A stretch of 64,000 bases of DNA. It comes from Bog-532 sp963742875 (GTDB taxonomy: Bacteria > Actinomycetota > Actinomycetes > Streptosporangiales > Streptosporangiaceae). Of the stretch, positions 1 to 7,843 are shown piece after piece; position 1 is the first letter of the stretch, and each line of letters begins with the position of its first letter. The stretch lies in NCBI GenBank assembly GCA_963742875.1, contig CAVUNO010000001.1, positions 496,001 to 560,000 of the forward strand, given 5' to 3'. The translations under genes were made by a program, and so were the position numbers. Under the pieces are notes generated by a model. The model did not search any database, was not told the origin of the DNA, and saw only the letters and a list, made by a program, of their open reading frames with translations.

Positions 1-292
1 GGACCTCATCCCGGCTGCGCTGGACACGCTGCGTTACGTCGACTGCGCACTGCTGGCCCGGCGGATCACCGCCGCATGCCTGCTCAGCACCGGCCTGATG
101 GATACCATCTGCCCGCCGTCGACGGTGTTCGCCGCGTACAACGAGATCGGGGCAGCCAAAAACGCGGGCCAGGACGCGGGCAAGGACATCGCCGTCCATC
201 CGTTCAGCGGGCATACCGTCCCGACCGCGCACACCGAGAACCAGATCAGGCACCTGCGCCGGGCCCTTCCGGCGACGCTCAGTCCCGGATGA
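1..292 (+). CDS. Acetylxylan esterase / cephalosporin-C deacetylase family protein, C-terminal fragment
   Basis: Only the last 96 codons are present; the reading frame begins at base 2 and the 5' end lies outside the window. The fragment reads through CALLARRITAACLLSTGLMD, then DTICPPSTVFAAYNEI, then a late histidine in PFSGHTVP. This matches the end of the AXE1 (carbohydrate esterase 7) alpha/beta-hydrolase fold, where the Asp of GLMD and the late His complete the Ser-Asp-His triad. Such enzymes remove acetyl groups from xylo-oligosaccharides or cephalosporin C. The family is clear from these motifs; the substrate is not. The stop overlaps the convergent FAH-family gene by 14 bases. Confidence 0.8.
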   Translation, partial: DLIPAALDTLRYVDCALLARRITAACLLSTGLMDTICPPSTVFAAYNEIGAAKNAGQDAGKDIAVHPFSGHTVPTAHTENQIRHLRRALPATLSPG

Positions 293-1127
293 TGACCCGG
301 TTCCGGAGGGTGCCGATGCTCTCGATGGTCACGGAGACCTCGTCTCCATGCAGCAGCGGGCCGACGCCCGCCGGAGTGCCGGTCAGCAGCACGTCACCTG
401 GCAGCAGCGTCATCACCTGGCTGACGAACGCGACCAGCGACGGGACGTCTTGCACCATCTCCGAGGTCCGCGCCCGCTGCCTGACCTCCCCGTTCACCGA
501 CGTGGTCAGGGCGAGGTCGGTCGGGTCGGTCATCGTCTCGATCCATGGCCCGAGGGGGCAGAACGTGTCGAAACCCTTGGCGCGGGTCCACTGGCCGTCC
601 CGGGCCTGCAGGTCGCGCGCGGTGACGTCGTTGGCGCAGGTGTAGCCGAAGATGACGTCCTGGGCGCGCTCGATCGGCACCTCGCGGCAGAGCCTCCCGA
701 TGACGACGGCCAGCTCACCCTCGTAGTCGACCCGCTCGGTCAGCTTCACGGGGTAGGCGATGGGGTCGCCCTGCCCGGTCACCGACGTCGACGGCTTGAG
801 GAACAGGACCGGCTCGACCGGCGGCTCACCGCCCATCTCCAGCGCGTGATCCAGGTAATTCCGGCCGACCGCCACCACCTTGCTCGGCAGGACCGGGGCG
901 AGCAGCCGGACGTCAGCCAGCCGGAACCTCCGGCCGGTGTACCGAACGCCGGCCGGGTCTGTTCCGAACGGGTGCCCGTGCAGCTCCGTGATGACCATCG
1001 GCCGGTCGGGCCCGCCGGGAACCCCGGGGGCGTCATTCCGCGGGGCGGGCGACGCGCCGTCACCCTGGTCTTCTTCGACCACGCCATAGGCGACATCGCC
1101 GCCCATGGCGAACCTTGCGATACGCAC
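279..1127 (-). CDS. Fumarylacetoacetate hydrolase (FAH) family protein
   Basis: A protein of 282 residues. The C-terminal two thirds is the FAH fold: GRNYLDHALEMGGE, then LFLKPSTSVTGQGDPI, then VDYEGELAVVIG with the acidic metal-binding residues, then GYTCANDVTARDLQ and GDVLLTGTPAGVG. These motifs occur in 2-hydroxyhepta-2,4-dienedioate isomerases, oxaloacetate decarboxylases and acylpyruvases, so the exact substrate is open. I chose the GTG at 1127 because AGGAG lies about five bases upstream and the protein then starts VRIARF, as in relatives. A GTG four codons earlier is possible. In many actinomycetes a FAH gene sits near leucine genes, as here. The 3' end overlaps the convergent esterase gene. 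Confidence 0.9.
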   Translation of the reverse strand: MRIARFAMGGDVAYGVVEEDQGDGASPAPRNDAPGVPGGPDRPMVITELHGHPFGTDPAGVRYTGRRFRLADVRLLAPVLPSKVVAVGRNYLDHALEMGGEPPVEPVLFLKPSTSVTGQGDPIAYPVKLTERVDYEGELAVVIGRLCREVPIERAQDVIFGYTCANDVTARDLQARDGQWTRAKGFDTFCPLGPWIETMTDPTDLALTTSVNGEVRQRARTSEMVQDVPSLVAFVSQVMTLLPGDVLLTGTPAGVGPLLHGDEVSVTIESIGTLRNRVIIRD

Positions 1128-1237
1128 GGCTCTCCTCACACTCCAGCAGACGTGTTCCCGACCCTCACCAACCCGCGTCCGGGGGTCCGCACTGCGTCAG
1201 CTCTCCCAGCCCTAGAGCCTACTGAGGCCATCGACTG

Positions 1238-1483
1238 CTACTGCTGGTAATTCTCGACCTCCGGTACCGGGCGGGCGTCTACCGCATTCGGGTCCTCGCC
1301 AAACTCGCGGCGGGCCCGGCGCTGCCGGAGAAGGTCCCAGCACTGATCAAGAGCCTGCTCCGTCTCCTGAAGGCGCTCGTGCTCTTGGTCCGTCGATAGG
1401 TTTCCTTCGGCCAGGCGGTCGCGGAGCTTATGTTCGGTCTGGATGAGCTCGTCGATGCGGGAGAGAATCTCCTTGTCGTCCAT
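1238..1483 (-). CDS. DUF2630 family small protein
   Basis: An 81-residue acidic, helical protein. It begins MDDKEILSRIDELIQTEHKL and carries the family signature LDQCWDLLRQRRARREFGED followed by VPEVENYQQ at the end. DUF2630 proteins are widespread in actinomycetes and have no established function. The charged amphipathic pattern suggests a small helical hairpin. It lies between the FAH gene and cimA on the same strand. There is no membrane segment or signal peptide. Confidence 0.85.
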   Translation of the reverse strand: MDDKEILSRIDELIQTEHKLRDRLAEGNLSTDQEHERLQETEQALDQCWDLLRQRRARREFGEDPNAVDARPVPEVENYQQ

Positions 1484-1589
1484 GTCACCACCGTAAGAGT
1501 TATCGTTGCGGCGCGCGCGGGGGGGTGCCCGACGGGAGCCGGCCGAGGCGAGGCGGGTACCGGGGCGGGAGCTGGCGGGGGCCAGGGAC

Positions 1590-1609
1590 GGGCGCGTGAG
1601 GATGCGCCC
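1590..1609 (-). terminator. Hairpin downstream of cimA
   Basis: A perfect 6-bp stem (GGGCGC / GCGCCC) with an 8-nt loop begins 21 bases past the cimA stop on the minus strand. No T-run follows, so it is a weak or Rho-assisted terminator candidate, or only an mRNA-end stem. Confidence 0.35.
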
Positions 1610-1630
1610 CGGGAGGAGGCCCTTGGGGGC

Positions 1631-3220
1631 TCAGGCGGGCTGGTGGCCGGCCCGGAGCAGGCAGTAGGTAACGGCCTCCTCGAGGGCCTGCCAGGACGCG
1701 GCGATGATGTTCTCGTCCACGCCCACCGTGTTCCAGGTCCGGCCGGTTCCGTCGTCCGACTCGACCAGGACGCGGGTCACCGCGCCGGTGCCGTGGCTCC
1801 CCTCCAGAATGCGGACCTTGTAGTCGGCCAGCTCCAGGCTCGCCAGCTCCGGGTACATCTTCTCCAGGCCGATCCGAAGCGCCTTGTCCAGGGCGTTTAC
1901 TGGGCCGTTGCCCTCTCCCGTGGCGACGACGCGCTCGCCCTTGGCGGTCAGCTTGACGGTCGCCTCGCTGACGACCTGGCCATCCGTCCGCCGCTCGACG
2001 ATGACGCGCCACGACTCCACCGCGAAGTACCTCATCCCGCCCGGGACCAGCTCGTCACGGAGCAGCAGCTCGAACGAGGCGTCGGCAGCCTCAAAGGTGT
2101 AGCCCTTGGCCTCGAGCTCTTTCACCCGGTCCACCACGCGGCCGAGCGCGGCCTTGTCGCCGGACAGGTCGTAGCCGAGTTCCTTGCCCTTGAGCTCAAC
2201 CGACGCCCGGCCCGCCATGTCGGACACCAGCATGCGCATGTCGTTCCCGACCAGTTGCGGGTCGATGTGCTGGTAGAGCATCGGGTCGACCTTGACCGCC
2301 GAGGCGTGCAGGCCCGCCTTGTGCGCGAAGGCCGACAGACCCACGTACGGCTGGTGGGTGTTGGGCGTCACGTTGGTGACTTCGCTGATCGAGTGGGCGA
2401 TGCGGGTCATCTCCGGCAGGCAGTCGTCCGGCAGCACCGGGCGCCCCTTCTTCAGCTGGAGCCCGGCGACGACGCTGAACAGGTTGGCGTTGCCGGCCCG
2501 CTCGCCGTAGCCGTTCGCGGTCCCCTGCACGTGGGTAACGCCGGCGTCAACGGCGACGAGCGTGTTGGCCACCGCGCAGGCGGTGTCGTCGTGGCAGTGG
2601 ATGCCCAGGCGCGCCCCGGTCGCCGCGGCGACGGCGGTGACCACGTCCCCGAGCTCGCCCGGCATCATGCCGCCGTTGGTGTCGCAGAGCGCGATGACCT
2701 CGGCGCCTGCCTCCGCCGCGACGCGGACCACCTCGAGCGCGTAGGCCGGGTTGGAGCGGTAGCCGTCAAAGAAGTGCTCCGCGTCGAGGAAGACCCGCTG
2801 GCCGTTGTACCGGAGGTGCTCGACCGTCTCCCGCACCATTGCAAGGTTTTCCTCACACGTGGTGCGAAGGGCCAGCCGGACGTGCCGGTCGTGACTCTTG
2901 GCGACAAGCGTCACGACCGGCGCGCCCGACTCACGCAGCGCGGCGACCTGAGGGTCATCGGCCGCCTTCGCGCCGGGTCGGCGGGTCGCGCCGAACGCGG
3001 CGAGCTGCGCGTGCTTAAGATCCAGCTCGCGCTGAGCGCGGCGGAAGAATTCGGTGTCCTTGGGGATGGCGCCGGGCCAGCCACCCTCAATGAAGCCGAC
3101 GCCCAGGCCGTCCAGCTGCGTGGCGATCGCGAGCTTGTCCGCGACCGTCAGGTTCAGTCCCTCCTGCTGCGCGCCATCGCGCAGCGTGGTGTCGTAGACG
3201 TGGAAGCTGTCGTCAACCAT
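1631..3220 (-). CDS. cimA: Citramalate synthase
   Basis: A protein of about 529 residues related to LeuA. It condenses pyruvate and acetyl-CoA to (R)-citramalate, giving 2-oxobutyrate for isoleucine without threonine. The N-terminal TIM-barrel HMGL-like domain starts VYDTTLRDGAQQEG (about residues 8-21) and has the metal-binding HCHDD at about 208-212. The C-terminal part (about 370-529) is the LeuA-type allosteric domain. CimA is favoured over 2-isopropylmalate synthase by the FIEGGWPGAIPKD motif and by the neighbours leuB and ilvE. I chose the ATG at 3220 because homology begins at MVDDSFHVYD; the frame stays open 15 codons further upstream. A terminator lies about 40 bases before this start. 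Confidence 0.92.
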   Translation of the reverse strand: MVDDSFHVYDTTLRDGAQQEGLNLTVADKLAIATQLDGLGVGFIEGGWPGAIPKDTEFFRRAQRELDLKHAQLAAFGATRRPGAKAADDPQVAALRESGAPVVTLVAKSHDRHVRLALRTTCEENLAMVRETVEHLRYNGQRVFLDAEHFFDGYRSNPAYALEVVRVAAEAGAEVIALCDTNGGMMPGELGDVVTAVAAATGARLGIHCHDDTACAVANTLVAVDAGVTHVQGTANGYGERAGNANLFSVVAGLQLKKGRPVLPDDCLPEMTRIAHSISEVTNVTPNTHQPYVGLSAFAHKAGLHASAVKVDPMLYQHIDPQLVGNDMRMLVSDMAGRASVELKGKELGYDLSGDKAALGRVVDRVKELEAKGYTFEAADASFELLLRDELVPGGMRYFAVESWRVIVERRTDGQVVSEATVKLTAKGERVVATGEGNGPVNALDKALRIGLEKMYPELASLELADYKVRILEGSHGTGAVTRVLVESDDGTGRTWNTVGVDENIIAASWQALEEAVTYCLLRAGHQPA

Positions 3221-3260
3221 CGCGGGGGTTCCGTTTCTAGAGAGTTGTCTGGGCCCACAA

Positions 3261-3292
3261 AGCAAAAGACCCCTCGCGGCATGCGAGAGGTC
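3261..3292 (-). terminator. Intrinsic terminator in the cimA leader (putative attenuator)
   Basis: On the minus strand, GACCTCTCGC (3292-3283), loop ATGCC, then GCGAGGGGTC (3277-3268) forms a 10-bp stem with one T-G wobble, followed directly by TTTTGCTTT. It ends about 40 bases before the cimA start. A factor-independent terminator inside the leader of a biosynthetic gene is the hallmark of attenuation. Only the minus-strand reading has the T-run. Confidence 0.75.
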
Positions 3293-3293
3293 T

Positions 3294-3477
3294 GCGCGTC
3301 CAGGCGGGGTCTGGGGGGGTCCCCCGGGCTAACACTGCGGGCTGGGGCGAAGCTGATCAAAGATCAGCGAGCAGCAGCCCGCGGGGGGTCCGGGGGGTCG
3401 TCCCCCCGGGCTAACACCGCGGGCTGGAGCGAAGCTGATCAAAGATCAGCGAGCAGCAGCCGCCGCCTCGGACGCGC
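3294..3477 (-). promoter_or_regulatory. Leader stem of cimA enclosing two tandem repeats
   Basis: Bases 3477-3463 (GCGCGTCCGAGGCGG on the minus strand) can pair with 3307-3294 (CCGCCTGGACGCGC). This gives 14 base pairs with one bulged G. The arms directly flank the 82-nt tandem repeats. The 3' arm ends one base before the terminator stem, and the 5' arm starts just after three isoleucine codons of a short ORF. It may be the competing stem of an attenuator, or the terminal inverted repeat of an inserted element. The pairing is seen in the sequence; the role is inferred. Confidence 0.5.
3304..3461. repeat. Two tandem copies of an ~82-nt intergenic repeat
   Basis: Copy 1 is about 3304-3379 and copy 2 about 3381-3461; the shared right part repeats with an 82-nt offset. 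Each copy holds a G-run/C-run inverted repeat (GGGGGG...CCCCCC), then GGGCTAACAC, and then a perfect hairpin GCTGATC-AAA-GATCAGC. A third, partial copy of the G/C-run part lies at 16246-16282. Copy 1 has shorter G and C runs than copy 2, which fits slippage. Confidence 0.8.
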
Positions 3478-3506
3478 CTGCCGATAATGATGCGGCCGGA
3501 CGTCAT
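3411..3506 (-). CDS. Putative isoleucine-rich leader peptide of cimA
   Basis: A 31-codon ORF starts at ATG 3506 and begins MTSGRIIIGRRV, with three consecutive Ile codons (ATC ATT ATC) placed just before the 5' arm of the leader stem. The rest of the ORF runs into the tandem repeat and is probably not selected. No good ribosome binding site is visible (GACTGCTCTC precedes the ATG), which lowers confidence. The location, the codon run and the downstream terminator together fit an isoleucine-sensing attenuator. Confidence 0.4.
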   Translation of the reverse strand: MTSGRIIIGRRVRGGGCCSLIFDQLRSSPRC

Positions 3507-3642
3507 GAGAGCAGTCTGCCACATCCAGCCGTCCACTGGCACATTAATCTCACCATCCGGGACGCCTTCGTCAGGCCGACCCGGCCCTGCCTGGTGGCCA
3601 GCGACGAAGAGCCGGGGTGAAAACGGCTCCGAGCAGGTCCGT

Positions 3643-4757
3643 TCAGCAGACTTTGTGGATCCAGCCGAAGGGGTCCGGGCGCTGGCCGTACTGGAGGCCG
3701 AGGAGCTCCTCGCGCAGGCGCATCGTGACCGGACCGGGGGTGCCGTCGCCGATGAGCCATTCGCCGGTGGCCGTCTTGACCTTGCCCACCGGGGTGATGA
3801 CGGCCGCCGTTCCGCACGCGAACACCTCGGTCAGCTCACCGGACGCGCTGTCGGAGCGCCACTGGTCCGTCGAAATCCGGCCCTCGACGGCGGGGATCCC
3901 GAGATGGGGCGCGAGCTGGAGGAGGGAATCGCGGGTGATGCCGGGCAGGAGCGTCCCGGTGAGCGCGGGCGTCATGATCCGCGCGCCGGCCCCGACCCGT
4001 AGACGAAGAACAGGTTCATCCCGCCCATTTCCTCGACCCAGCGATGCTCGGCGGCGTCGAGCCAGACGACCTGATCACAGCCGTTGTCGACGGCCTCCTG
4101 CTGGGCCACGAACGCGGCGGCGTAGTTACCCCCGCACTTCACCTCGCCGGTACCGCCCGGTGCGGCGCGGGTGAAGTCGTCACACAGCCAGACCGTGACC
4201 GGCTTGACCCCCCCGGAGAAGTACGCGCCCGCCGGTGAGGCGATGACCGAGAACAGGTACGACGAGGAGGGGTGGTTCACGCCCAGCGCGGGCTGCGTCG
4301 CGATCTCGAACGGGCGCAGGTAGAGGCTCTTCTCCAGCTCCAGCGGCACCCAGCCCCGGTCCTGGGTCACCATCAACTCGAGGGCGCGGAGGAACGTCTC
4401 CTCGGGCAGTTCCGGCATCGCCATCCGGCGCGCCGAGTTGTTGAACCGGGCCGCGTTCGCCTCCGGCCGGAACATCACGACCGACCCGTTCTCCTGGCGG
4501 TAGGCCTTCAGGCCCTCGAAGAACTCCTGCGCGTAGTGGAGTACGGCCGTGGCCGGATCCAGGGTGAAGGGGCCGTACGGCTCCAGCCGCCCGTCGTGCC
4601 AGCCCTCGTCCTGCGTCCAGCGCAGGGTAACCATATGGTCGGTGAATCTCACGCCGAACTCAGGGGCGGCCAGGAGCCGTTCCCGTTCGGCCACCGGGAC
4701 CGGGTGATCGGACAGGCGCACGTCAAAGGCGATCTCAGTCTGCGGAATCGCGGTCAT
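3643..4757 (-). pseudogene. ilvE: Branched-chain amino acid aminotransferase, frameshifted
   Basis: Transfers the amino group between glutamate and the 2-oxo acids of Ile, Val and Leu, using PLP. The frame from 4757 covers 261 residues with GEVKCGGNYA (Schiff-base Lys) and EEMGGMNLFFVYGSG, and then stops at 3972. The remaining 110 residues continue in another frame from about 3980, starting RIMTPALTGTLLPGITRDS and ending at 3643. Adding one G to the G4 run near 4000 restores a protein of about 371 residues, the normal length. The start has AAGGAGG ten bases upstream. Its ATG overlaps the end of the extended leuB frame. A sequencing error is more likely than true loss, because only one base is missing and both halves are well conserved. 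Confidence 0.88.
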
Positions 4758-6082
4758 CTCGGGAAGTCCTCCTTACCGCCGGCTATGCGGCGGAGCATGC
4801 TAAACCATACGCCGGGACTTCGACCGCGCGACACCAACGATCGGCAGGTCAGAAGAGACGTCCGCGGGGACGGTCCCAGCTGGCAGGAACGGATCACCAG
4901 GCTCGCCCCGCCCGTACCATGCGGGCCGGTGTCCTGGCGGGAGGCCGGCGGTCCGGGAGGTGGCGAGCCGCCCTTTCGGCGGGCGGCCCGGGAGTGCGCC
5001 GCCCGCGGGCGGCGCACGAAGCACCGCCCTAAGCTGGCTACTCGCTCGGCGATGTCGCCGCCGATTTCCGGGGTGCTCCGGCGCGCCCAGGCGCCCTGGC
5101 GCTCGACCAGGTCCTCCGCCACGGCCTGCTCGATCTTGGCCGCCTCGGCGGTCAGGCCCAGATGGTCGCAGAGCAGCGCGGCGGAAAGGATGGCCGCGGA
5201 CGGGTCGGCCTTCTGGCGGCCCGCGATGTCGGGCGCACTGCCGTGTACCGGCTCGAACATGCTGGGGGCGGCGCCCTCGGGGTTGATGTTCCCGCTCGCG
5301 GCGAGGCCGATGCCACCGGCGACGGCGGCACCCAGGTCGGTCAGGATGTCCCCGAACAGGTTGTCGGTGACCACCACGTCGAACCGCTCGGGTTGGGTCA
5401 CGAAGAACATGGACGCGGCATCCACGTGGCAGTAGTCCACGGACACGTCGGCGAACTCCTTGGCCAGGCTGTCCACGGTCCGCTGCCAGAGGTCACCCGC
5501 GTAGGTGAGCACGTTGGTCTTGTGTACGAGGGTGAGCTTGCGCCGGGGGCGGCCCATCGCCCGGCCGAACGCGTACCGGGCGACCCGGTGCACGCCGAAC
5601 GCCGTGTTCAGGCTCTCCTGCGTGGCGATCTCGCCGGGGGTGCCCTTGCGCATGACCCCGCCGGCGCCCGCGTACGGGCCCTCGGTCCCCTCCCGGACCA
5701 CGACCATGTCGATGTTCTCGGCCCGCGCGGCGGCCAGCGGGGTGGTCACACCGGGATACAGCCGGACCGGGCGGAGGTTGACGTACTGGTCGAGCTCGAA
5801 GCGGAGCCTCAGCAGCAGCCCGCGCTCCAGCACGCCGCTGGGCACGCTGGGGTCCCCGACCGCGCCGAGCAGGATGGCGTCGTGCCCGCGGATCTCCTCA
5901 AGGACCGCATCGGGAAGCGTCTCACCGGTCCGGTGCCAGCGGCGCGCACCCAGGTCATAGCCGGTCTCATCGATGGTCACGTCGTGGGCGGCGGCGCGGA
6001 GCACCTTGAGCGCCTCGGCGACGACCTCGGGCCCGATGCCGTCCCCGCCGATGACGGCGAGCCTGATGGTACGAGAAGCCAT
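4754..6082 (-). CDS. leuB: 3-isopropylmalate dehydrogenase with abnormal C-terminal run-on
   Basis: Oxidises and decarboxylates 3-isopropylmalate in leucine synthesis, using NAD. The protein begins MASRTIRLAVIGGDGIGPEV and contains LVHKTNVLTYAGDLW, the catalytic block VTDNLFGDILTDLGAA, and the NAD-binding GSAPDIAGRQKADPSA. Homology ends near IAERVAS at base 5033 (about residue 350, the normal family length). The frame then runs about 93 more codons to 4754. That tail has mixed third-base composition and crosses a perfect 24-nt palindrome at 4994-5017. A TAG one frame away sits at about 5029-5031, so a small indel may have removed the true stop. The ATG at 6082 was chosen by homology. The usual actinobacterial serA neighbour is absent. 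Confidence 0.88.
   Translation of the reverse strand: MASRTIRLAVIGGDGIGPEVVAEALKVLRAAAHDVTIDETGYDLGARRWHRTGETLPDAVLEEIRGHDAILLGAVGDPSVPSGVLERGLLLRLRFELDQYVNLRPVRLYPGVTTPLAAARAENIDMVVVREGTEGPYAGAGGVMRKGTPGEIATQESLNTAFGVHRVARYAFGRAMGRPRRKLTLVHKTNVLTYAGDLWQRTVDSLAKEFADVSVDYCHVDAASMFFVTQPERFDVVVTDNLFGDILTDLGAAVAGGIGLAASGNINPEGAAPSMFEPVHGSAPDIAGRQKADPSAAILSAALLCDHLGLTAEAAKIEQAVAEDLVERQGAWARRSTPEIGGDIAERVASLGRCFVRRPRAAHSRAARRKGGSPPPGPPASRQDTGPHGTGGASLVIRSCQLGPSPRTSLLTCRSLVSRGRSPGVWFSMLRRIAGGKEDFPR
4994..5017. terminator. Perfect 24-nt palindrome after the leuB core
   Basis: The half-site GTGCGCCGCCCG is followed immediately by its exact reverse complement. It lies about 15 bases past the end of LeuB homology on the minus strand, so it probably marks the true end of leuB as a terminator or mRNA-stabilising stem. 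There is no T-run. Confidence 0.45.
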
Positions 6083-6193
6083 GTGAGAACCCTTAACGAG
6101 CAGCCGGGGCGTGCGCCACCGCGAACAGGTGGCCGGTCCGGATAACGACAATAGCTGATACCCGCCGGAGTGTACGCCAGCTGGCACACAGCA

Positions 6194-6208
6194 TCTCATG
6201 ATGTGAGA
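6194..6208. promoter_or_regulatory. Inverted-repeat operator upstream of leuB
   Basis: TCTCATGATGTGAGA is a 5-bp inverted repeat with a 5-nt centre, 112 bases upstream of the leuB start. The same arrangement (TCTCA-N5-TGAGA) occurs upstream of ilvB at 10551-10565. The GTGAGA half-site resembles, from memory, the operator of the IclR-type leucine regulators LtbR/NdgR. The shared architecture is seen; the regulator is inferred. Confidence 0.5.
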
Positions 6209-6220
6209 AAGCGGAGACCC

Positions 6221-6247
6221 GGGCCGCCGTGTCCGGCACGGCGGCCC
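6221..6247 (-). terminator. Hairpin downstream of ilvC
   Basis: A perfect 11-bp stem (GGGCCGCCGTG / CACGGCGGCCC) with a 5-nt loop lies just past the ilvC stop, between ilvC and the leuB operator. It probably separates the ilvBNC and leuB-ilvE transcripts. No T-run follows. Confidence 0.55.
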
Positions 6248-6258
6248 AGGCCGGCCGG

Positions 6259-7260
6259 TCAGTCCTCTTCGGAACCGATCCAGCTCATCAGCGGTCGGAG
6301 CCGCGCGCCGACCTGCTCGATCTGCTCGTTATGCTCGGCCTCACGCCGCTTGAGGAAGTTCGGCTTGCCCGCATCGAACTCCTCGACCAGTTCGCGCGCG
6401 AACCGCCCGTCCTGGATCTCGACGAGGATCTTGCGCATCTCTTCGCGGGTCTGCTCGTTGATGATGCGCGGGCCGCGGGTGTACCCGCCGAACTCCGCGG
6501 TGTCGGAGCACGACCAGTACATCTTGGAGATGCCACCCTCGTACATGAGGTCCACGATCAGCTTCATCTCGTGCAGGCACTCGAAGTAGGCGATCTCGGG
6601 CTGGTAGCCGGCGTCCACGAGGGTGCCGAAGCCCGCCTTGATGAGCTCGGAGACGCCACCGCAGAGCACGGTCTGCTCGCCGAACAGGTCGGTCTCGGTC
6701 TCTTCGGTGAACGTCGTCTTCAGCGCGCCGGCCCGGGTGCCGCCGATGCCCTTGGCGTAGGCGAGGGTCAGCGGCCAGGCGCGGCCGGTCGCATCGCGCT
6801 CGACCGCGACCAGCACGGGGACGCCGCGGCCGGCGTTGAACTGGCGGCGGACGAGGTGCCCGGGGCCCTTGGGCGCCACCATGCAGACGTCCACGCCCGG
6901 CGGGGGCTGGATGAGCCCGTACCGGATGCTCAGCCCGTGCGCGAAGAACAGCGCGTCCCCGTCGACCAGGCTCGGCGCGATCGCCTCCGTGTACAGCGCC
7001 CGCTGCAGGGTGTCGGGCACCAGAACCATGATCAGGTCGGCCTGCTCGCACGCCTCGGCGGGCGTGACGACCGGCAGGCCGTCGTCTTCGGCCCTGGACC
7101 GGCTGCCCGAACCGTCCGGCAGGCCGACCCGCACGTCCACGCCCGAGTCCCGGAGCGAAAGCGCGTGCGCGTGCCCCTGGCTGCCATACCCCAGCACGGC
7201 GACGTGCCGGCCCTGGATTGCCGCGAGGTCGGCGTCGTCGTCGTAGAAAATCTCTGCCAC
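6259..7260 (-). CDS. ilvC: Ketol-acid reductoisomerase
   Basis: Isomerises and reduces 2-acetolactate or 2-aceto-2-hydroxybutyrate with NADPH in Val/Leu and Ile synthesis. The 333-residue protein is the short class I type. The Rossmann motif VLGYGSQGHAHALSLRDSG is near residue 20, APKGPGHLVRRQF lies mid-protein, and GGVSELIKAGFGTLVDAGY with the metal-binding acidic residues lies in the C-terminal knot domain. It ends PLMSWIGSEED. It follows ilvN by 58 bases and is in the same operon as ilvB and ilvN. A strong hairpin follows its stop. Confidence 0.96.
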   Translation of the reverse strand: MAEIFYDDDADLAAIQGRHVAVLGYGSQGHAHALSLRDSGVDVRVGLPDGSGSRSRAEDDGLPVVTPAEACEQADLIMVLVPDTLQRALYTEAIAPSLVDGDALFFAHGLSIRYGLIQPPPGVDVCMVAPKGPGHLVRRQFNAGRGVPVLVAVERDATGRAWPLTLAYAKGIGGTRAGALKTTFTEETETDLFGEQTVLCGGVSELIKAGFGTLVDAGYQPEIAYFECLHEMKLIVDLMYEGGISKMYWSCSDTAEFGGYTRGPRIINEQTREEMRKILVEIQDGRFARELVEEFDAGKPNFLKRREAEHNEQIEQVGARLRPLMSWIGSEED

Positions 7261-7318
7261 TGCCTGGCCTTTCTTGATGATGTGTATGGGCTGAGCTGTG
7301 CGCTGGCCCCGGCTGGCG

Positions 7319-7843
7319 TCAGGCGCTGCGCTCGACGGGACGCAGCGCCCGGTCGGTAATCGACCGGCCGCCGCGCCCGACCGCCACCATGCCGGACTGG
7401 ACCAGCTCCTTGATCCCGAAGGGCTCGAGCACCCTGATCAGCGCGTCGAGCTTTTCCCGGTTGCCGGTGGCCTCAACGGTCACCGCGTCGAGCGCCACAT
7501 CGACCACCTTGGCCCGGAAGAGCTGCACGGTCTCGAGCACCTTCGACCGGCTCTCGGTGTCGGCACGGACCTTGATCAGCATGAGCTCTCGCTGGACCGC
7601 GAAGCCCTGCTCCAGCTCAACGATCTTGAGCACGTTGATCAGCTTGTTGAGCTGCTTGGTGACCTGCTCAAGGGGGCGCTCATCGCAGTTCACCACGATC
7701 GTCATCCGGGAGATCTCCTCGTGCTCGGTCGGCCCGACCGCCAGCGAGTCGATGTTGAACCCGCGCCGCGAGAACAGCCCGGCGATCCTCACCAGAACGC
7801 CCGGCTTGTTCTCCACCAGCACGGACAGCGTATGCCTAGTCAT
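7319..7843 (-). CDS. ilvN: Acetolactate synthase regulatory (small) subunit
   Basis: A 174-residue protein that binds IlvB and confers valine feedback inhibition. The N-terminal ACT domain begins MTRHTLSVLVENKPGVLVRI and continues FSRRGFNIDSLAVGPTEHE. The C-terminal ALS_ss domain contains ELMLIKVRADTESRSKVLE and ends in a short basic tail. Length and motifs are normal. It lies 215 bases downstream of ilvB and 58 bases upstream of ilvC. I see no clear feature in the ilvB-ilvN gap. Confidence 0.95.
   Translation of the reverse strand: MTRHTLSVLVENKPGVLVRIAGLFSRRGFNIDSLAVGPTEHEEISRMTIVVNCDERPLEQVTKQLNKLINVLKIVELEQGFAVQRELMLIKVRADTESRSKVLETVQLFRAKVVDVALDAVTVEATGNREKLDALIRVLEPFGIKELVQSGMVAVGRGGRSITDRALRPVERSA

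Noticed and set aside
3432..3471. Leu-Leu-Leu-Ala-Asp-Leu-stop frame in the cimA leader
   Set aside because: The CTGCTGCTC stretch is part of the 82-nt repeat and occurs in both copies, so it is repeat sequence and not a dedicated leucine leader.
1430..3487. 685-codon open frame on the plus strand
   Set aside because: It lies opposite cimA; its composition (Arg/His/Val/Gly-rich, no motifs) is the antisense shadow of a G+C-rich gene.
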